A stretch of DNA of 64,000 nt from Desulfarculaceae bacterium (GTDB taxonomy: Bacteria; Desulfobacterota; Desulfarculia; Desulfarculales; Desulfarculaceae), in assembly GCA_020444545.1 (NCBI GenBank), contig JAHLKT010000002.1:88870-152869 (forward strand), read 5' to 3'. Shown here in pieces: positions 8,482-16,561 of this stretch. Each line of letters begins with the position of its first letter. Positions within the stretch are counted from its first letter, which is position 1. Below the pieces are notes generated by a model. It was not told the origin of the DNA. It ran no database searches and was given only the letters and a program-made list of their open reading frames with translations. Made by a program: the position numbers and the translations under genes.

Positions 8482-9836
8482 GCGGCCGCCCCGGTGGCCT
8501 CGGCAATGCCCTTGCCCGTGGCCTCCAGCAGGAGGTCGATCTCTTCCAGGCTGCTGGCCAGGGTCGGCATGAGGATCACCGTGTCGCCCAGGGGCCGGAT
8601 GATCACCCCGTGTTGGCGCGCGGCCATGATGGCCCGGTGGCCCATGCGCGCCTCGGGCGGGTAGGGCGTGTCGGTGGCTTTGTCCTGGCTCAGCTCGATG
8701 CCCACCATCATGCCCTGCTGACGCACCTGGACCACATGCTCCTGGGCGGCGATCCCGGCCAGGCCCTCGCTCAGGCGGGCAATCAGGGGGGCGGTGTTCT
8801 CCACGACGTTGTTGGCGCGCATCAGCTCCAGGTTGGCCAGGGCCGCCGCGCTGGTGAGGGGGTTGCCGGTGTAGGTGTGGCCGTGGAAAAAGGTCTTGAA
8901 TTCGTCGAACTCGCCCAGGAAGCCGCCGTACACCTGGTCCGTGGCCATGGTGGCGGCCAGGGGCAACACCCCGCCGGTGATGCCCTTGCCCAGGCACATC
9001 AGGTCGGGCTCCACCCCTTCCAGCTCGCAGGCGAAGAGCTTGCCCGTGCGGCCGAAGCCGGTGGCCACCTCGTCGGCGATGAACAACACGTCGTGGGCCT
9101 GGCATATCTCCCACAGCCGCCGGAGGTAGCCCTCGGGCTGGATGATCATCCCGGCGGCGCCCTGCACCCGGGGCTCCACGATCAGGGCCCCGATCTCATC
9201 CGCCTTTTCGGCCAGCATGGTCTCCAGGGCCTCGGCGCAGGCCAGGCCGCACTCCGGATGCTTCAAGCCCAGGGGGCAGCGGCGACAGAAGGGCTGGGGC
9301 AAGCGGTGCACCGGGAAGAGCAGGGGACCGTAGACCTGGTGGAACAGGTCGATGCCGCCTACGCTCACCGCGCCGATGGTGTCGCCGTGGTAGGCCTCGC
9401 CCAGGGCCACGAAGCTTTTCTTTTCAGGCCTGCCGCTCTGCTGCCAATACTGGAAGGCGATCTTGAGCGCGATCTCCACCGCCGTGGAGCCGCTCTCGGA
9501 GTAAAAGGCCTTGTTCAAATCGCCGGGGCATATCTTGGCCAGCTCGGCGGCCAGGCGGGCGGCCGGGGGATGGCTCAGGCCTAGCAGGGTGGAGTGGTCC
9601 AGAAGGTCCAGCTGGTCGCGGATGGCCTGGTTGATGGCCGGCACCTTGTGGCCGTGCACCGTGACCCACAGGGAGCTCACCCCGTCGTAGTAACGGTTGC
9701 CGTCAATGTCGATGAGCCAGTTGCCCTCGCCGCGCTCTATGACCAGGGGCGGCTCGCCGGGCCAGAGCTGCATCTGGGTGAAGGGGTGCCAGAGGTGCTC
9801 GATGTCCTGCTTGAGAATGTCGTTTGTCTTGCTCAT
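8478..9836 (-). CDS. bioA: Adenosylmethionine-8-amino-7-oxononanoate aminotransferase BioA
   Basis: Class-III PLP aminotransferase converting KAPA to 7,8-diaminopelargonate with S-adenosylmethionine as amino donor. 452 residues. N-terminal W-H-P-F-T-Q-M is the typical BioA signature. Further landmarks are the P-loop-like S-G-S-T-A-V-E-I-A-L-K region near residue 115, D-E-V-A-T-G-F-G-R-T near 253, and the PLP lysine in C-L-G-K-G-I-T-G-G near 284. It overlaps bioB by four bases at its start and bioF at its end. Confidence 0.95.
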   Translation of the reverse strand: MSKTNDILKQDIEHLWHPFTQMQLWPGEPPLVIERGEGNWLIDIDGNRYYDGVSSLWVTVHGHKVPAINQAIRDQLDLLDHSTLLGLSHPPAARLAAELAKICPGDLNKAFYSESGSTAVEIALKIAFQYWQQSGRPEKKSFVALGEAYHGDTIGAVSVGGIDLFHQVYGPLLFPVHRLPQPFCRRCPLGLKHPECGLACAEALETMLAEKADEIGALIVEPRVQGAAGMIIQPEGYLRRLWEICQAHDVLFIADEVATGFGRTGKLFACELEGVEPDLMCLGKGITGGVLPLAATMATDQVYGGFLGEFDEFKTFFHGHTYTGNPLTSAAALANLELMRANNVVENTAPLIARLSEGLAGIAAQEHVVQVRQQGMMVGIELSQDKATDTPYPPEARMGHRAIMAARQHGVIIRPLGDTVILMPTLASSLEEIDLLLEATGKGIAEATGAAA

Positions 9837-10849
9837 GATGCCTCTCTCACCAGCTTGTCGGAGGGCCTGAGGCCCAGGGCGGCCAGGTCGGCCAGGTCCT
9901 CGGAGGGCTGGCGGCCCTCGGTGGTCAGGTAATTGCCTACCATGGTGGCTCCGGCCCCGGCCAGATACATCAGCGGGGCCAGGTTGCCCAGGACCTGCTG
10001 GCGGCCGCCGCAGGTGCGGATGGTGGCCTGGGAGTTGAACAGCTTGAACACCGCCACCGCGGCCAGGGCCTGGGTGGGGCTCAGGGGTTCGACGTGGGAC
10101 AAGGGGGTGCCGGGGATGGGGTTGAGGAAGTTGAGCGGCACGCTCTCGGGCCTCAGCTCGGCCACGGCCTGGGCCAGCTCCACCCGCTCGGCCGGGCTCT
10201 CGCCCAGGCCCACGATGCCTCCCACGCAGACCTCCAGGCCCGCGTCCTGGGCCGTGCGCACCGTGTCCACCCGGTCCTGATAGGCGTGGGTGGTGCAGAT
10301 GCGCGCGAAGTGGGTCGGGCCCGCTTCCAGGTTGTGGTGGTAGCGCACCAGGCCCGCCGCGCGCAGGCGCTGGGCCTGCTCGGGCTCCAGGAGCCCCAGG
10401 CTGGCGCAGGGCGCGATGATCCCCTCGTTGGTGAGCACCTCGATGGCCCGGCAGATCTCGTCCAGGGCCTCGCCCTCGGGGCAGCCCCGGCCGCTGGTCA
10501 CGATGCCGAAGCGCTGGGCCCCGGCCTCGGCCGCCGCGCGGCCCCGGCGTACCATCTCTTCAGCGCTCAGCAGGGGGTACACCTCGGCCTTGCCGGGATA
10601 GTGGGCGCTCTGGGCGCAAAAGGAGCAGTTCTCCGAACAGCGGCCCGAGCGGGCGTTGACGATGGCGCAGAACTCCACCATGTCGCCCTCGGCCGTGGCC
10701 CGCAAGGAGCTGGCCGCGGCCATAAGCGCGCTCAGCTCACTCAGGCTCTGGGGCTCGATCCAACCGGCGGCTTGGGAGGGGTCGGGCAGGCGGCCATGAC
10801 GGGCGTCGTCGGCGGCCTGATTCACTTGGCTTGCAAAGCTGTCGCTCAT
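9833..10849 (-). CDS. bioB: Biotin synthase BioB (radical SAM)
   Basis: Inserts sulfur into dethiobiotin. 338 residues from the ATG at 10849. An in-frame TTG nine bases earlier lies inside the BirA operator and is rejected as start, because GAGG stands nine bases before the ATG. The radical-SAM cluster is C-S-E-N-C-S-F-C (CxxxCxxC) at about residues 62-69. Y-H-H-N-L-E and a G-L-G-E motif are BioB-typical, and the second-cluster cysteines and arginine lie in the C-terminal half. First gene of the bio operon, directly under the operator. Confidence 0.96.
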   Translation of the reverse strand: MSDSFASQVNQAADDARHGRLPDPSQAAGWIEPQSLSELSALMAAASSLRATAEGDMVEFCAIVNARSGRCSENCSFCAQSAHYPGKAEVYPLLSAEEMVRRGRAAAEAGAQRFGIVTSGRGCPEGEALDEICRAIEVLTNEGIIAPCASLGLLEPEQAQRLRAAGLVRYHHNLEAGPTHFARICTTHAYQDRVDTVRTAQDAGLEVCVGGIVGLGESPAERVELAQAVAELRPESVPLNFLNPIPGTPLSHVEPLSPTQALAAVAVFKLFNSQATIRTCGGRQQVLGNLAPLMYLAGAGATMVGNYLTTEGRQPSEDLADLAALGLRPSDKLVREAS

Positions 10850-10850
10850 G

Positions 10851-10882
10851 ATTGTCAACCTCGTGTAAATCAGGTTGACAAT
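10851..10882 (-). promoter_or_regulatory. BirA operator (biotin box) in front of bioB
   Basis: ATTGTCAACC (10851-10860) and GGTTGACAAT (10873-10882) are perfect inverted 10-mers separated by 12 bases. This matches the known bacterial BirA box layout of two inverted TTGT-A/C-AACC-like arms. It starts two bases from the bioB ATG and contains that gene's GAGG ribosome binding site, so bound BirA would sit across the translation start region. The neighbouring birA carries the DNA-binding domain needed to use it. Confidence 0.88.
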
Positions 10883-10949
10883 CTATCAGCCAGGCGGGAT
10901 GGGCGCAAGCGGTGAGTGGCTGTTTTGGGGCGGAAAAAGCGGGGCCGGG

Positions 10950-11942
10950 CTAGGACTTGCCCTCCCAGGCCAGAAGGCTCACGTCCCCGTGATGGATGGG
11001 CGAGACCGTGCCGTTCTCCTCCAAGAGCAGGGCCCCGCTGGGTGCGAAGCCGGTGGCCCGGCCCTGGCGCACCAGCTTACCCTCGCGCACCGAGACCTCC
11101 AGGCCCAGGATCAGGGAGCGCCCGGCGTACTCGGCGGCCAGCTCCTCGGCCCCGCCGCCCACGAACTGCTCGTAGAGCGCGCTCATCTCGGCCAGCACCC
11201 AGGCCAAAAGCTCGGCCCTATGCCAGGCATGGCCCGTGGCCGCCCGCAGGCTGATGCCCGGCTGGTCCAGCCCGGCCAGCCACTTGGCCTCCTGGTTCAC
11301 GTTGAGCCCCACCCCCACCACGGCGTGGTCCACCGTTTCGGCCCGGCTGGTGAACTCGGTGAGCACCCCGGCCAGCTTGCGGCCTTCCAGATACACGTCG
11401 TTGGGCCACTTGATGGCCGGGGCCAGGCCGCCGTGCTTTTCCAGTGCGCGGCACAGGGCCAGGGAGACCAGGTTGTTCAGGGCGAAGATGCGGCTCAGGC
11501 CCAGGTCGGGCCGCAGGATCAGGGAGAAGAGCAGGGCGGTGTTCGGCGGCGAGACCCAGCGGCGCTCCAGGCGGCCCCGGCCGTGGGTCTGGTGCTCGGC
11601 CACCAGGCAGGCGCCGTGGGGAGCGCCCGCCTCGGCCCGGCGGCGGGCCTCCAGATTGGTGGAGTCTATCTCCGGGAAGTAGTACAGCGGCAGGCCCATG
11701 GAGCCCGCGCCCAAACGGGCCTCCACCATGGCCGGCAACACCAGGGGCGGCTCGCCTTGCAAGAGATAGCCCCGCCGGGTGGCTGCGCTGATGTCCACCC
11801 CCTGCTCGCGCAGCACGCCCACCGCCTTGGCCACCGCCGCGCGGCTGCAGCCCAGGAGTTCGGCCATCTCCTGGCCCGAGCGCTCGCCGCCCGCCTCCAG
11901 CAAGAGGCGCAGCACCTGGCCCGCGCGGGAGGGTTCCACCAA
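10950..11942 (-). CDS. birA: Bifunctional biotin--[acetyl-CoA-carboxylase] ligase / biotin operon repressor BirA
   Basis: 330 residues. Residues about 1-65 form a winged helix-turn-helix (S-G-Q-E-M-A-E-L-L-G-C-S-R-A-A-V-A-K), the repressor domain absent from monofunctional ligases. The ligase domain follows with T-N-L-E-A, the biotin/ATP loop region G-R-G-R-L-E-R-R-W near residue 122, and K-W-P-N-D-V near residue 178. A C-terminal SH3-like cap completes it. It makes biotinyl-5'-AMP, loads biotin onto carboxylase, and as holo-repressor should bind the operator at 10851-10882. Start is TTG 11942 or GTG 11939, just after the previous stop. Confidence 0.94.
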   Translation of the reverse strand: MVEPSRAGQVLRLLLEAGGERSGQEMAELLGCSRAAVAKAVGVLREQGVDISAATRRGYLLQGEPPLVLPAMVEARLGAGSMGLPLYYFPEIDSTNLEARRRAEAGAPHGACLVAEHQTHGRGRLERRWVSPPNTALLFSLILRPDLGLSRIFALNNLVSLALCRALEKHGGLAPAIKWPNDVYLEGRKLAGVLTEFTSRAETVDHAVVGVGLNVNQEAKWLAGLDQPGISLRAATGHAWHRAELLAWVLAEMSALYEQFVGGGAEELAAEYAGRSLILGLEVSVREGKLVRQGRATGFAPSGALLLEENGTVSPIHHGDVSLLAWEGKS

Positions 11943-11944
11943 GA

Positions 11945-12751
11945 TCAGGCCCCTTCGCCCAGGACGGCCAGCACCGCGTGATTGAAGCCCGCCGGTCCGG
12001 CCAGGGGCTCTCGGGTCAGGCCCTCCAGCTCCAGGGACGCGTGGCTGCCGTCGGGCCGGGCCACCAACACCGGGTGGTCCACCGCCTCCAGCATGGACAG
12101 GTCATTCTGCGCGTCGCCCAGGGCCATGGTGCTCAGCACCGGGTCGCGCTTGGCGTAGAGCACCTTGAGCAGGCGCACCGCCTTGCCCTTGTCCCCGCCG
12201 CCCAGCAGATGCCAGAAGCGGCCCCCCCGCGTGACTTGCAGGCCAGCCTGCTCGGCCGCCGCGATGAGCGCCTGGCCCTGCTCCTCGCTGGTGGGGGGCA
12301 TTATGGGCTCGTTGAACTCGCGGGCGCGGGCCTTGGCCGCCTGCTCCTTGCTCAGGCCGGTGAGCTTGGCCACCTGGCGGTCGCTCATTTCGCCGAAGCC
12401 GGTGAGGCCCAGCTCGGCCAAAAAGCCCTTGGCCCGCTCGCGCACCTCGGCAATGGGCAGGCCGATTTCGTGCACCCGCCAGCCGCCGCCCGCGTCGATC
12501 CAGGTCTCGCCCTTGGCCACCACGCAATCAGGCGGCGCGAAGACGCCCCCGCCGTTCTCGGCGATGAAGGGGCCGCTCAGGCCCAGCTCGGCGTGCAGGG
12601 GGATCATCTCGGCCCGGGTCTTGGAGGAGCAGAGCACCAGGGGGGTTCCCCCGGCGGAGAGAGCCTCCAGGGCCGGACGCGCCGCCTCCCAGGAGTAGGT
12701 GTGGTGATCCAGCAGGGTTCCGTCCAGATCGCTGAAGACCACCAGTCCCAT
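11945..12751 (-). CDS. Mannosyl-3-phosphoglycerate phosphatase-like HAD hydrolase
   Basis: 268 residues of the Cof/MPGP type HAD family. Motif I is F-S-D-L-D-G-T-L-L at residues 6-14, the motif II region is V-L-C-S-S-K-T-R near residue 40, and the C-terminal motif is A-L-G-D-A-Q-N-D near residue 211. F-I-A-E-N-G-G-G-V and the family-specific cap pattern fit the mannosyl-3-phosphoglycerate phosphatase/YedP group. No mannosyl-3-phosphoglycerate synthase gene is in the window, so synthesis of the compatible solute mannosylglycerate is not established here. It sits between thiC (25-base gap) and birA (2-base gap). Confidence 0.75.
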   Translation of the reverse strand: MGLVVFSDLDGTLLDHHTYSWEAARPALEALSAGGTPLVLCSSKTRAEMIPLHAELGLSGPFIAENGGGVFAPPDCVVAKGETWIDAGGGWRVHEIGLPIAEVRERAKGFLAELGLTGFGEMSDRQVAKLTGLSKEQAAKARAREFNEPIMPPTSEEQGQALIAAAEQAGLQVTRGGRFWHLLGGGDKGKAVRLLKVLYAKRDPVLSTMALGDAQNDLSMLEAVDHPVLVARPDGSHASLELEGLTREPLAGPAGFNHAVLAVLGEGA

Positions 12752-12775
12752 GTCTCTCCCCCTCGCTCGCCCTGC

Positions 12776-14071
12776 CTAGCCCTTGCCGTGCAGGTGTTCG
12801 TTCACCAGCTTCATGGCGCAATACTTGCCGCACATGGTGCAGACTTCCTCCTCGCCCGGAGGGGAGCCCGCCCGCATGGCCCGCGCGGTCTTGGGGTCCA
12901 GGCACAGGCCGAACATGGCCTCCCAGTCCATGGCCTTGCGGGCCTGGGCCATGGCCCGGTCGCGGGCGATAGCCTCCTGGTTGCCCTTGGCGATGTCCGC
13001 CGCGTGGGCCGCGATGCGCGTGACTATCACCCCTTCGTATACCTCATCCGGGCCGGGTAAGGCCAGGTGTTCGCTGGGGGTCACGTAGCACAGGAAGTCC
13101 GCCCCGGCCCAACCGGCCAGGGCCCCGCCGATGGCGCAGGCCACGTGGTCGTGCCCGGCGGCCACATCGGTCACCAACGGCCCGAGCACATAGAAGGGCG
13201 CATTGTGGCACAGGCGCTTTTGCAGCTGGATGTTGGCCTGCACCTGGTCCAGGGGCACGTGGCCCGGACCCTCGATCATCACCTGCACCCCCGCGTCCCA
13301 GGCCCGGTCGGTCAGCTCGCCCAGGGTGATCAGCTCGGTGATCTGGGCCCGGTCCGTGGCGTCGGCCAGGCAGCCGGGCCTCAGGCCGTCGCCCAGGGAG
13401 AGGGTCACGTCGTGCTTCTGGCAGATCTCAAGCAGCCGGTCGTACTGCTCGTAGAGCGGGTTCTCCTTCTCGTTGGCCAGCATCCAGCAGGTGAGGAAGG
13501 AGCCGCCCCGGCTCACCACGTCGGTGATGCGCCCCTCGGTCCGTAGCCGCTGCACCGCCTGCTGGGTCACCCCGCAGTGCACGGTCATGAAGTCCACGCC
13601 CTCTTCGGCCTGCTGCTCGATGACCCGGAACACGTCGTCCGCGGTGATGTCGATGATGCCCCGGCCCTCGCCGGTCACCTCCACCGCCGCCTGGTAGATG
13701 GGCACCGTGCCCACCGGGGCGTGGCTCAGCTCCAAGACCTGGCGGCGCATCTGGGTCAAATCTCCGCCGGTAGAGAGATCCATCACCGCGTCGGCCCCGG
13801 CCTCCAGGGCGGCGTGGAGCTTGGCGGCCTCCTCGGCCGGATCGCAGCGGTCCGGGCTGGAGCCCAGGTTGGCGTTCACCTTGACCCTGAGTCCCTGGCC
13901 CACGCCGCAGGGCTTGAGGCTGGTGTGGGCCGGGTTGGCCGGAATGGCCACCTTGCCTTCGGCCACCAGGGCCATCAGGGTGTCCAGCGCCATGCCCTCG
14001 GCCGCGGCCACGGTCTCCATGGCCGGGGTGGCCTGGCCCGCGCGGGCCGCTTGCAACTGGGTCTGTGCCAT
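12776..14071 (-). CDS. thiC: Phosphomethylpyrimidine synthase ThiC
   Basis: Radical-SAM conversion of aminoimidazole ribotide to HMP phosphate, the pyrimidine half of thiamine. 431 residues, which is the short ThiC form common in deltaproteobacteria and archaea rather than the roughly 600-residue enterobacterial form. The C-terminal Fe-S motif C-T-M-C-G-K-Y-C (CX2CX4C) lies near residue 415. D-L-S-T-G-G-D near 98, T-V-H-C-G-V near 158 and S-R-G-G-S near 187 are family landmarks. Follows the thiD-thiN fusion by four bases under the TPP riboswitch. Confidence 0.96.
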   Translation of the reverse strand: MAQTQLQAARAGQATPAMETVAAAEGMALDTLMALVAEGKVAIPANPAHTSLKPCGVGQGLRVKVNANLGSSPDRCDPAEEAAKLHAALEAGADAVMDLSTGGDLTQMRRQVLELSHAPVGTVPIYQAAVEVTGEGRGIIDITADDVFRVIEQQAEEGVDFMTVHCGVTQQAVQRLRTEGRITDVVSRGGSFLTCWMLANEKENPLYEQYDRLLEICQKHDVTLSLGDGLRPGCLADATDRAQITELITLGELTDRAWDAGVQVMIEGPGHVPLDQVQANIQLQKRLCHNAPFYVLGPLVTDVAAGHDHVACAIGGALAGWAGADFLCYVTPSEHLALPGPDEVYEGVIVTRIAAHAADIAKGNQEAIARDRAMAQARKAMDWEAMFGLCLDPKTARAMRAGSPPGEEEVCTMCGKYCAMKLVNEHLHGKG

Positions 14072-14075
14072 CTGC

Positions 14076-15419
14076 TTAACCTTCCTTGCCGGCCAAGAGC
14101 AGCAGGCGATCCACGATCTCGCCGGGGCTCTGGGCCAAAAGACGCAGCACCGGCTCCTTGCCGTTTTCGCCGCGGTCGAATATTACCTCGGGAACCTTGC
14201 CCATGACCTCGATGGCCCGGGTGGTGCCCCATTCCAGAGTGGAGCCTTCCATGCGTTTGACCTCGGGCGGCTCCTCGGCCCGGGAAAACTCGCCTACGCT
14301 CCAGCCCAAGGCCTTGGCCCGCTCCACCAGCTCCTCGGAGAAGTTGCAGGCCATGGCCGCGCGCATGGCCGGGTCCTTGGCCATGGCCGCCAAAACGATC
14401 TTGGCCACGTGGCTGGAGGCGCCAAGACGGGCCGGGCCCACCGCCTTGAGGCGGGTGCCGATGTGGCTGATGCGCCCGGCCACGGCCAACACCTCGGCGG
14501 CCGAGGAGGCGCCGGGCAGGCCGTAGCCCAACTGGCCGCGCACCTCGGGGATCATGGAGGCCAGGCCGTCCACCGTCTCCAGGCGCTCGAGGGCCGCGTC
14601 CATCTCGGCCAAACACTCGCCCAGGGCCAGGCGCGGGGCCAGGTCGGCCAGGGCGTGCACCGGGCCGTGGCCTTGGCCGATGGCCAACCCGGACGCGATG
14701 GCGCGGCGCACCAGCAGGCGGGCCCGCTCAACCGCCGGGGCCAGCTCCCACCCCTGGGCCAACAGGGCCGCGATGGCCGAGGCCAGGGTGCAGCCGGTGC
14801 CGTGGGTGTGGGGGGTGTCGATGCGCGGGGCGGAGAAGAAATAGGTCTGGCTGCCGTCGAAGAGCAGGTCGCCGGGCTCGCCTTGCAGATGGCCGCCCTT
14901 TATCAAGGCCGCCTGAGCCCCCAGGCCCACCAGCTCCTTGGCGGCCAGCTCCATGCCCGCCCGGTCGGTGATGGGCCGTCCCAGCAGCTCGGCCGCCTCG
15001 TCCAGGTTGGGGGTGATCAGCGTGGCCCGGGGCAGGAGCATGGAGCGCACCGCTTGCACCGCCTCGGCGGCCAGCAGGCGGCTGCCGCCCTTGGCCACCA
15101 TCACCGGGTCCACCACCACCGGAGCCTTGACCCCGGCCAGCAGGCCGGAGACCAGCTCCACCAGCTCGGCCGAGTGCAACATGCCGGTCTTCACCGCGTC
15201 GGTGCCGATGTCCTCGATCACCGCGGCGAACTGCTGCTCCACGAAGTCCAGGGGCACCGGGTGCACCGCGCGCACCCCAATGGTGTTTTGGGCGGTCAGC
15301 GCGGTGATCACCGTGCTGGCGTGTCCGCCCAGGGCGCCCACGGCCTTCAGGTCGGCCTGGATGCCCGCTCCCCCGCCGGAGTCGGAACCGGCGATGATCA
15401 ACACCCGCGAGATGCTCAT
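14076..15419 (-). CDS. thiD: Fused HMP(-P) kinase ThiD and thiamine-phosphate synthase ThiN
   Basis: 447 residues from the ATG at 15419, which has AGAGGA just upstream; an earlier in-frame ATG would lie upstream of the terminator, so I reject it. Residues about 1-260 are the ribokinase-fold ThiD: I-A-G-S-D-S-G-G-G-A-G-I-Q-A-D-L-K at the start and H-G-T-G-C-T-L-A-S-A-I-A near residue 208. Residues about 265-440 match the ThiN domain, which replaces ThiE in some archaea and bacteria and joins HMP-PP to thiazole phosphate: G-Y-G-L-P-G-A, I-S-H-I-G-T-R-L, I-F-D-R-G-E-N-G-K-E-P. One polypeptide would therefore phosphorylate HMP and form thiamine phosphate. Confidence 0.92.
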   Translation of the reverse strand: MSISRVLIIAGSDSGGGAGIQADLKAVGALGGHASTVITALTAQNTIGVRAVHPVPLDFVEQQFAAVIEDIGTDAVKTGMLHSAELVELVSGLLAGVKAPVVVDPVMVAKGGSRLLAAEAVQAVRSMLLPRATLITPNLDEAAELLGRPITDRAGMELAAKELVGLGAQAALIKGGHLQGEPGDLLFDGSQTYFFSAPRIDTPHTHGTGCTLASAIAALLAQGWELAPAVERARLLVRRAIASGLAIGQGHGPVHALADLAPRLALGECLAEMDAALERLETVDGLASMIPEVRGQLGYGLPGASSAAEVLAVAGRISHIGTRLKAVGPARLGASSHVAKIVLAAMAKDPAMRAAMACNFSEELVERAKALGWSVGEFSRAEEPPEVKRMEGSTLEWGTTRAIEVMGKVPEVIFDRGENGKEPVLRLLAQSPGEIVDRLLLLAGKEG

Positions 15420-15439
15420 GGGGCCATTTCCTCTTCGCC

Positions 15440-15473
15440 AAAAAAAATCGGGGCCGCCGTGGTAGGCGGCCCC
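15440..15473 (-). terminator. Intrinsic terminator of the TPP riboswitch
   Basis: On the minus strand GGGGCCGCC, a 6-base loop (TACCAC) and GGCGGCCCC form a perfect 9-bp stem (15450-15473), followed by GA and a run of eight T (the A run at 15440-15447). It lies between the TPP aptamer and the thiD start, the arrangement of a transcription-terminating riboswitch. Confidence 0.92.
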
Positions 15474-15512
15474 GCTCGTATAGTTTGCCATGGGCTTACT
15501 TTATCGGGCGAG

Positions 15513-15608
15513 CCGTTCCCTACGCCGGCACTAACCGGATCAGGTTCAAGGGGTCGCTCCGCCCTGGGCGGAAGCTCTCAGCCACCGATGGGGCACCCCC
15601 CGGCCTCT
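15513..15608 (-). ncRNA. TPP riboswitch (THI element)
   Basis: Read on the minus strand, the region holds the conserved THI-box blocks in order: GGGGTGC near the 5' end (about 15593-15600), CTGAGA (15576-15581), the ACCCCTTGAACCTGATC block (GATCAGG at 15538-15544 on the plus strand), then TAGTGCC and GCGTAGGGAA (about 15514-15525). It binds thiamine pyrophosphate and, through the terminator at 15440-15473, should switch off thiD-thiN, thiC and possibly the genes beyond. Confidence 0.95.
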
Positions 15609-15685
15609 ATAGACGAAAACCTATCAAGGGATTGCCCTATCGTCAAGCGTACACGGCACATAGCTCATCATAAGCTTATCGTTTC

Positions 15686-15714
15686 TTGACGGACCCCAGC
15701 CCGCCCCCTATAGT
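15686..15714 (+). promoter_or_regulatory. Sigma-70 promoter of the mla operon
   Basis: TTGACG (15686-15691), a 17-base spacer, and TATAGT (15709-15714). Each hexamer matches the consensus at five of six positions. The mlaE ATG lies about 60 bases downstream and no other plus-strand gene intervenes. Confidence 0.75.
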
Positions 15715-15775
15715 GATTAAGGACTGATCACCGCCGGCGGGAGCTTAACTATCTTCCCTTCTTGGAGAGTCGGCC

Positions 15776-16552
15776 ATGCACCTGTTGCGCCCCTTTGAGT
15801 ATGTAGGGGCTAAGTTCCTGGGTATGCTGGATGAAGCGGGAGAGCTGCTCCTGCTTTTTCTGCAGACGGTGCTGTGGTTTTTCCGGCCGCCTTTCCGCTT
15901 CCATCTCCTGTTCAAGCAGTTCGAGTTCGTGGGAGTGGGCTCCATCAACGTGACCCTGCTCACCGGCGCTTTCACCGGCGGCGTGTTCGCCTTGCAGAGC
16001 TACCACGGCTTTTCCCTGTTCGGGGCCGAGAGCCTGGTGGGCTCCACCGTGGCCCTGGCCCTCACCCGCGAGCTGGGCCCGGTGCTCACCTCGCTCATGG
16101 TCACCGGCCGGGCGGGCAGCGCCATGGCCGCCGAGCTGGGAACCATGCGGGTCACCGAACAGGTGGACGCCCTCTATGTCATGGCGGTCAACCCGGTGCA
16201 GTACCTGGTGGTGCCCCGGGTGCTGGCCGGGGTGGTCATGCTCCCGGTGCTCACCATCATCGCCGACTTCGTGGGCATCGTGGGGTCTTATATCGTGGGG
16301 GTGCACCTGCTGGGCATCAACCACGGCATCTTCATCAGCAAGATCATCGAATATCTCGAGTTTTCCGACATATCCATGGGCATGACCAAGGCGGCCTTTT
16401 TCGGCCTGATCCTGTCCATGGTGGGTTGTTTCAAGGGTTTCTACACCACCGGCGGCGCCGAGGGGGTGGGCCGCGCCACCACCCAGGCGGTGGTCCTGGC
16501 CAGCGTACTCATCCTGGCCTCGGACTACGTGCTCACCGCGATCATGTTCTAG
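15776..16552 (+). CDS. mlaE: Phospholipid ABC transporter permease MlaE
   Basis: 258-residue inner-membrane permease of the MlaE/YrbE family. An amphipathic N-terminal helix and about five membrane segments are seen. Conserved landmarks are T-G-A-F-T-G-G-V-F-A-L-Q near residue 65, the E-L-G-P-V-L-T-S-L-M-V-T-G-R-A-G-S-A-M-A-A-E-L-G stretch near residues 99-122, and V-T-E-Q-V-D-A-L near residue 126. With MlaF it powers lipid movement across the envelope. ATG start with GGAGA about ten bases upstream. First gene of mlaE-mlaF-mlaD. Confidence 0.94.
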   Translation: MHLLRPFEYVGAKFLGMLDEAGELLLLFLQTVLWFFRPPFRFHLLFKQFEFVGVGSINVTLLTGAFTGGVFALQSYHGFSLFGAESLVGSTVALALTRELGPVLTSLMVTGRAGSAMAAELGTMRVTEQVDALYVMAVNPVQYLVVPRVLAGVVMLPVLTIIADFVGIVGSYIVGVHLLGINHGIFISKIIEYLEFSDISMGMTKAAFFGLILSMVGCFKGFYTTGGAEGVGRATTQAVVLASVLILASDYVLTAIMF

Positions 16553-16561
16553 GGACGCTCC

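Noticed and set aside
13698..15689. A 663-codon plus-strand open frame over thiC/thiD
   Set aside because: It runs across the riboswitch and terminator and has no recognisable motif; the minus strand is plainly coding.
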